Assembly: GCA_025464545.1 (NCBI GenBank)
Contig: JAODMA010000259.1
Span: 1 to 6,110, forward strand
Direction of reading: 5' to 3'
Length of the DNA stretch: 6,110 nucleotides
From: Arthrobacter sp.
GTDB lineage: Bacteria > Actinomycetota > Actinomycetes > Actinomycetales > Micrococcaceae
Position numbers and translations under genes: made by a program. Shown here piece after piece: positions 6,037 to 6,110 of this stretch; position 1 is the first letter of the stretch, and the number at the start of each line of letters is the position of its first letter. A model generated the notes under the pieces. The model was not told the origin of the DNA. It saw only the letters and a list, made by a program, of their open reading frames with translations, and made no database searches.

Positions 6037-6110
6037 TCAGTCTTCCCACTGGAGGTCGTCAACGGCGTCGAGGATGCGGTCCACGCCGGGCAGGTAGTAG
6101 TGCTCGAGTT
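6037..6110 (-). CDS. 2-oxo-acid dehydrogenase E1 beta subunit, C-terminal end (cut by window edge)
   Basis: Only the last 23 codons and the stop (TGA at 6039-6037) are in the window. They read LEHYYLPGVDRILDAVDDL and then QWED. The YLPxxDRILDAVD ending is typical of E1 beta (transketolase-like C-terminal) subunits of heterodimeric 2-oxo-acid dehydrogenases. The protein would pair with an E1 alpha subunit to decarboxylate the 2-oxo acid with thiamine diphosphate and pass the acyl group to the E2 lipoyl arm. The stop is 2 bp from the E2 start, so the genes are in one operon and translation is probably coupled. The substrate class is inferred only from the E2 neighbour. Confidence 0.8.
   Translation of the reverse strand, partial: LEHYYLPGVDRILDAVDDLQWED

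Noticed and set aside
6035..6049. E2 start at the upstream in-frame ATG (6049)
   Set aside because: It lies inside the E1 beta coding end, adds residues (MGRLT) not expected before the lipoyl domain, and the ATG at 6034 has a better ribosome binding site and 2 bp spacing.
4691..6097. Plus-strand open frame of 468 codons opposite the E2 gene
   Set aside because: Composition is typical of an antisense shadow. The minus strand encodes a complete lipoyl, binding and catalytic domain series.

Overview
The window comes from a high-GC Gram-positive bacterium, most likely an actinobacterium of the Arthrobacter/Pseudarthrobacter (Micrococcaceae) kind. The reasons are strong G/C-ending codon use, an ANTAR-domain regulator, a MinD-like ATPase of the type known from actinobacterial ESX loci, and an oxo-acid dehydrogenase operon with split E1 subunits. 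The genus is an inference from style of sequence, not from a marker gene.

Layout: positions 1 to 3786 hold four genes, all on the minus strand. In transcription order they are an MBL-fold metallo-hydrolase (3786 to 2971), a MinD/ParA-like ATPase with a long disordered N-terminus (2853 to 1555), a GAF-ANTAR RNA-binding regulator (1508 to 771), and the N-terminal two thirds of an MFS transporter that runs off the left edge (710 to 1). The ATPase and the GAF-ANTAR gene are only 46 bp apart and probably cotranscribed. The 117 bp and 60 bp gaps in front of the ATPase and the transporter leave room for separate promoters. A 211 bp divergent intergenic region (3787 to 3997) separates this block from a plus-strand TMEM175-type potassium channel gene (3998 to 4600). 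That gene meets the next minus-strand gene tail to tail with no base between the stop codons. The right end (6110 to 4601, minus) is the end of a 2-oxo-acid dehydrogenase operon: the last 23 codons of an E1 beta subunit and, 2 bp later, a complete single-lipoyl E2 acyltransferase, probably of the branched-chain (Bkd) complex.

Functionally the window is a mix: central carbon/amino-acid catabolism on the right, ion transport and a hydrolase in the middle, and a regulatory/ATPase pair plus an exporter on the left. I see no rRNA, tRNA, CRISPR array, insertion sequence or phage gene. The most interesting items are the MinD-like ATPase paired with a GAF-ANTAR regulator away from any visible secretion genes, two inverted repeats just upstream of genes, and a stretch inside the E2 gene whose codon use differs from its flanks. 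I found no clear evidence for a wholly new system.
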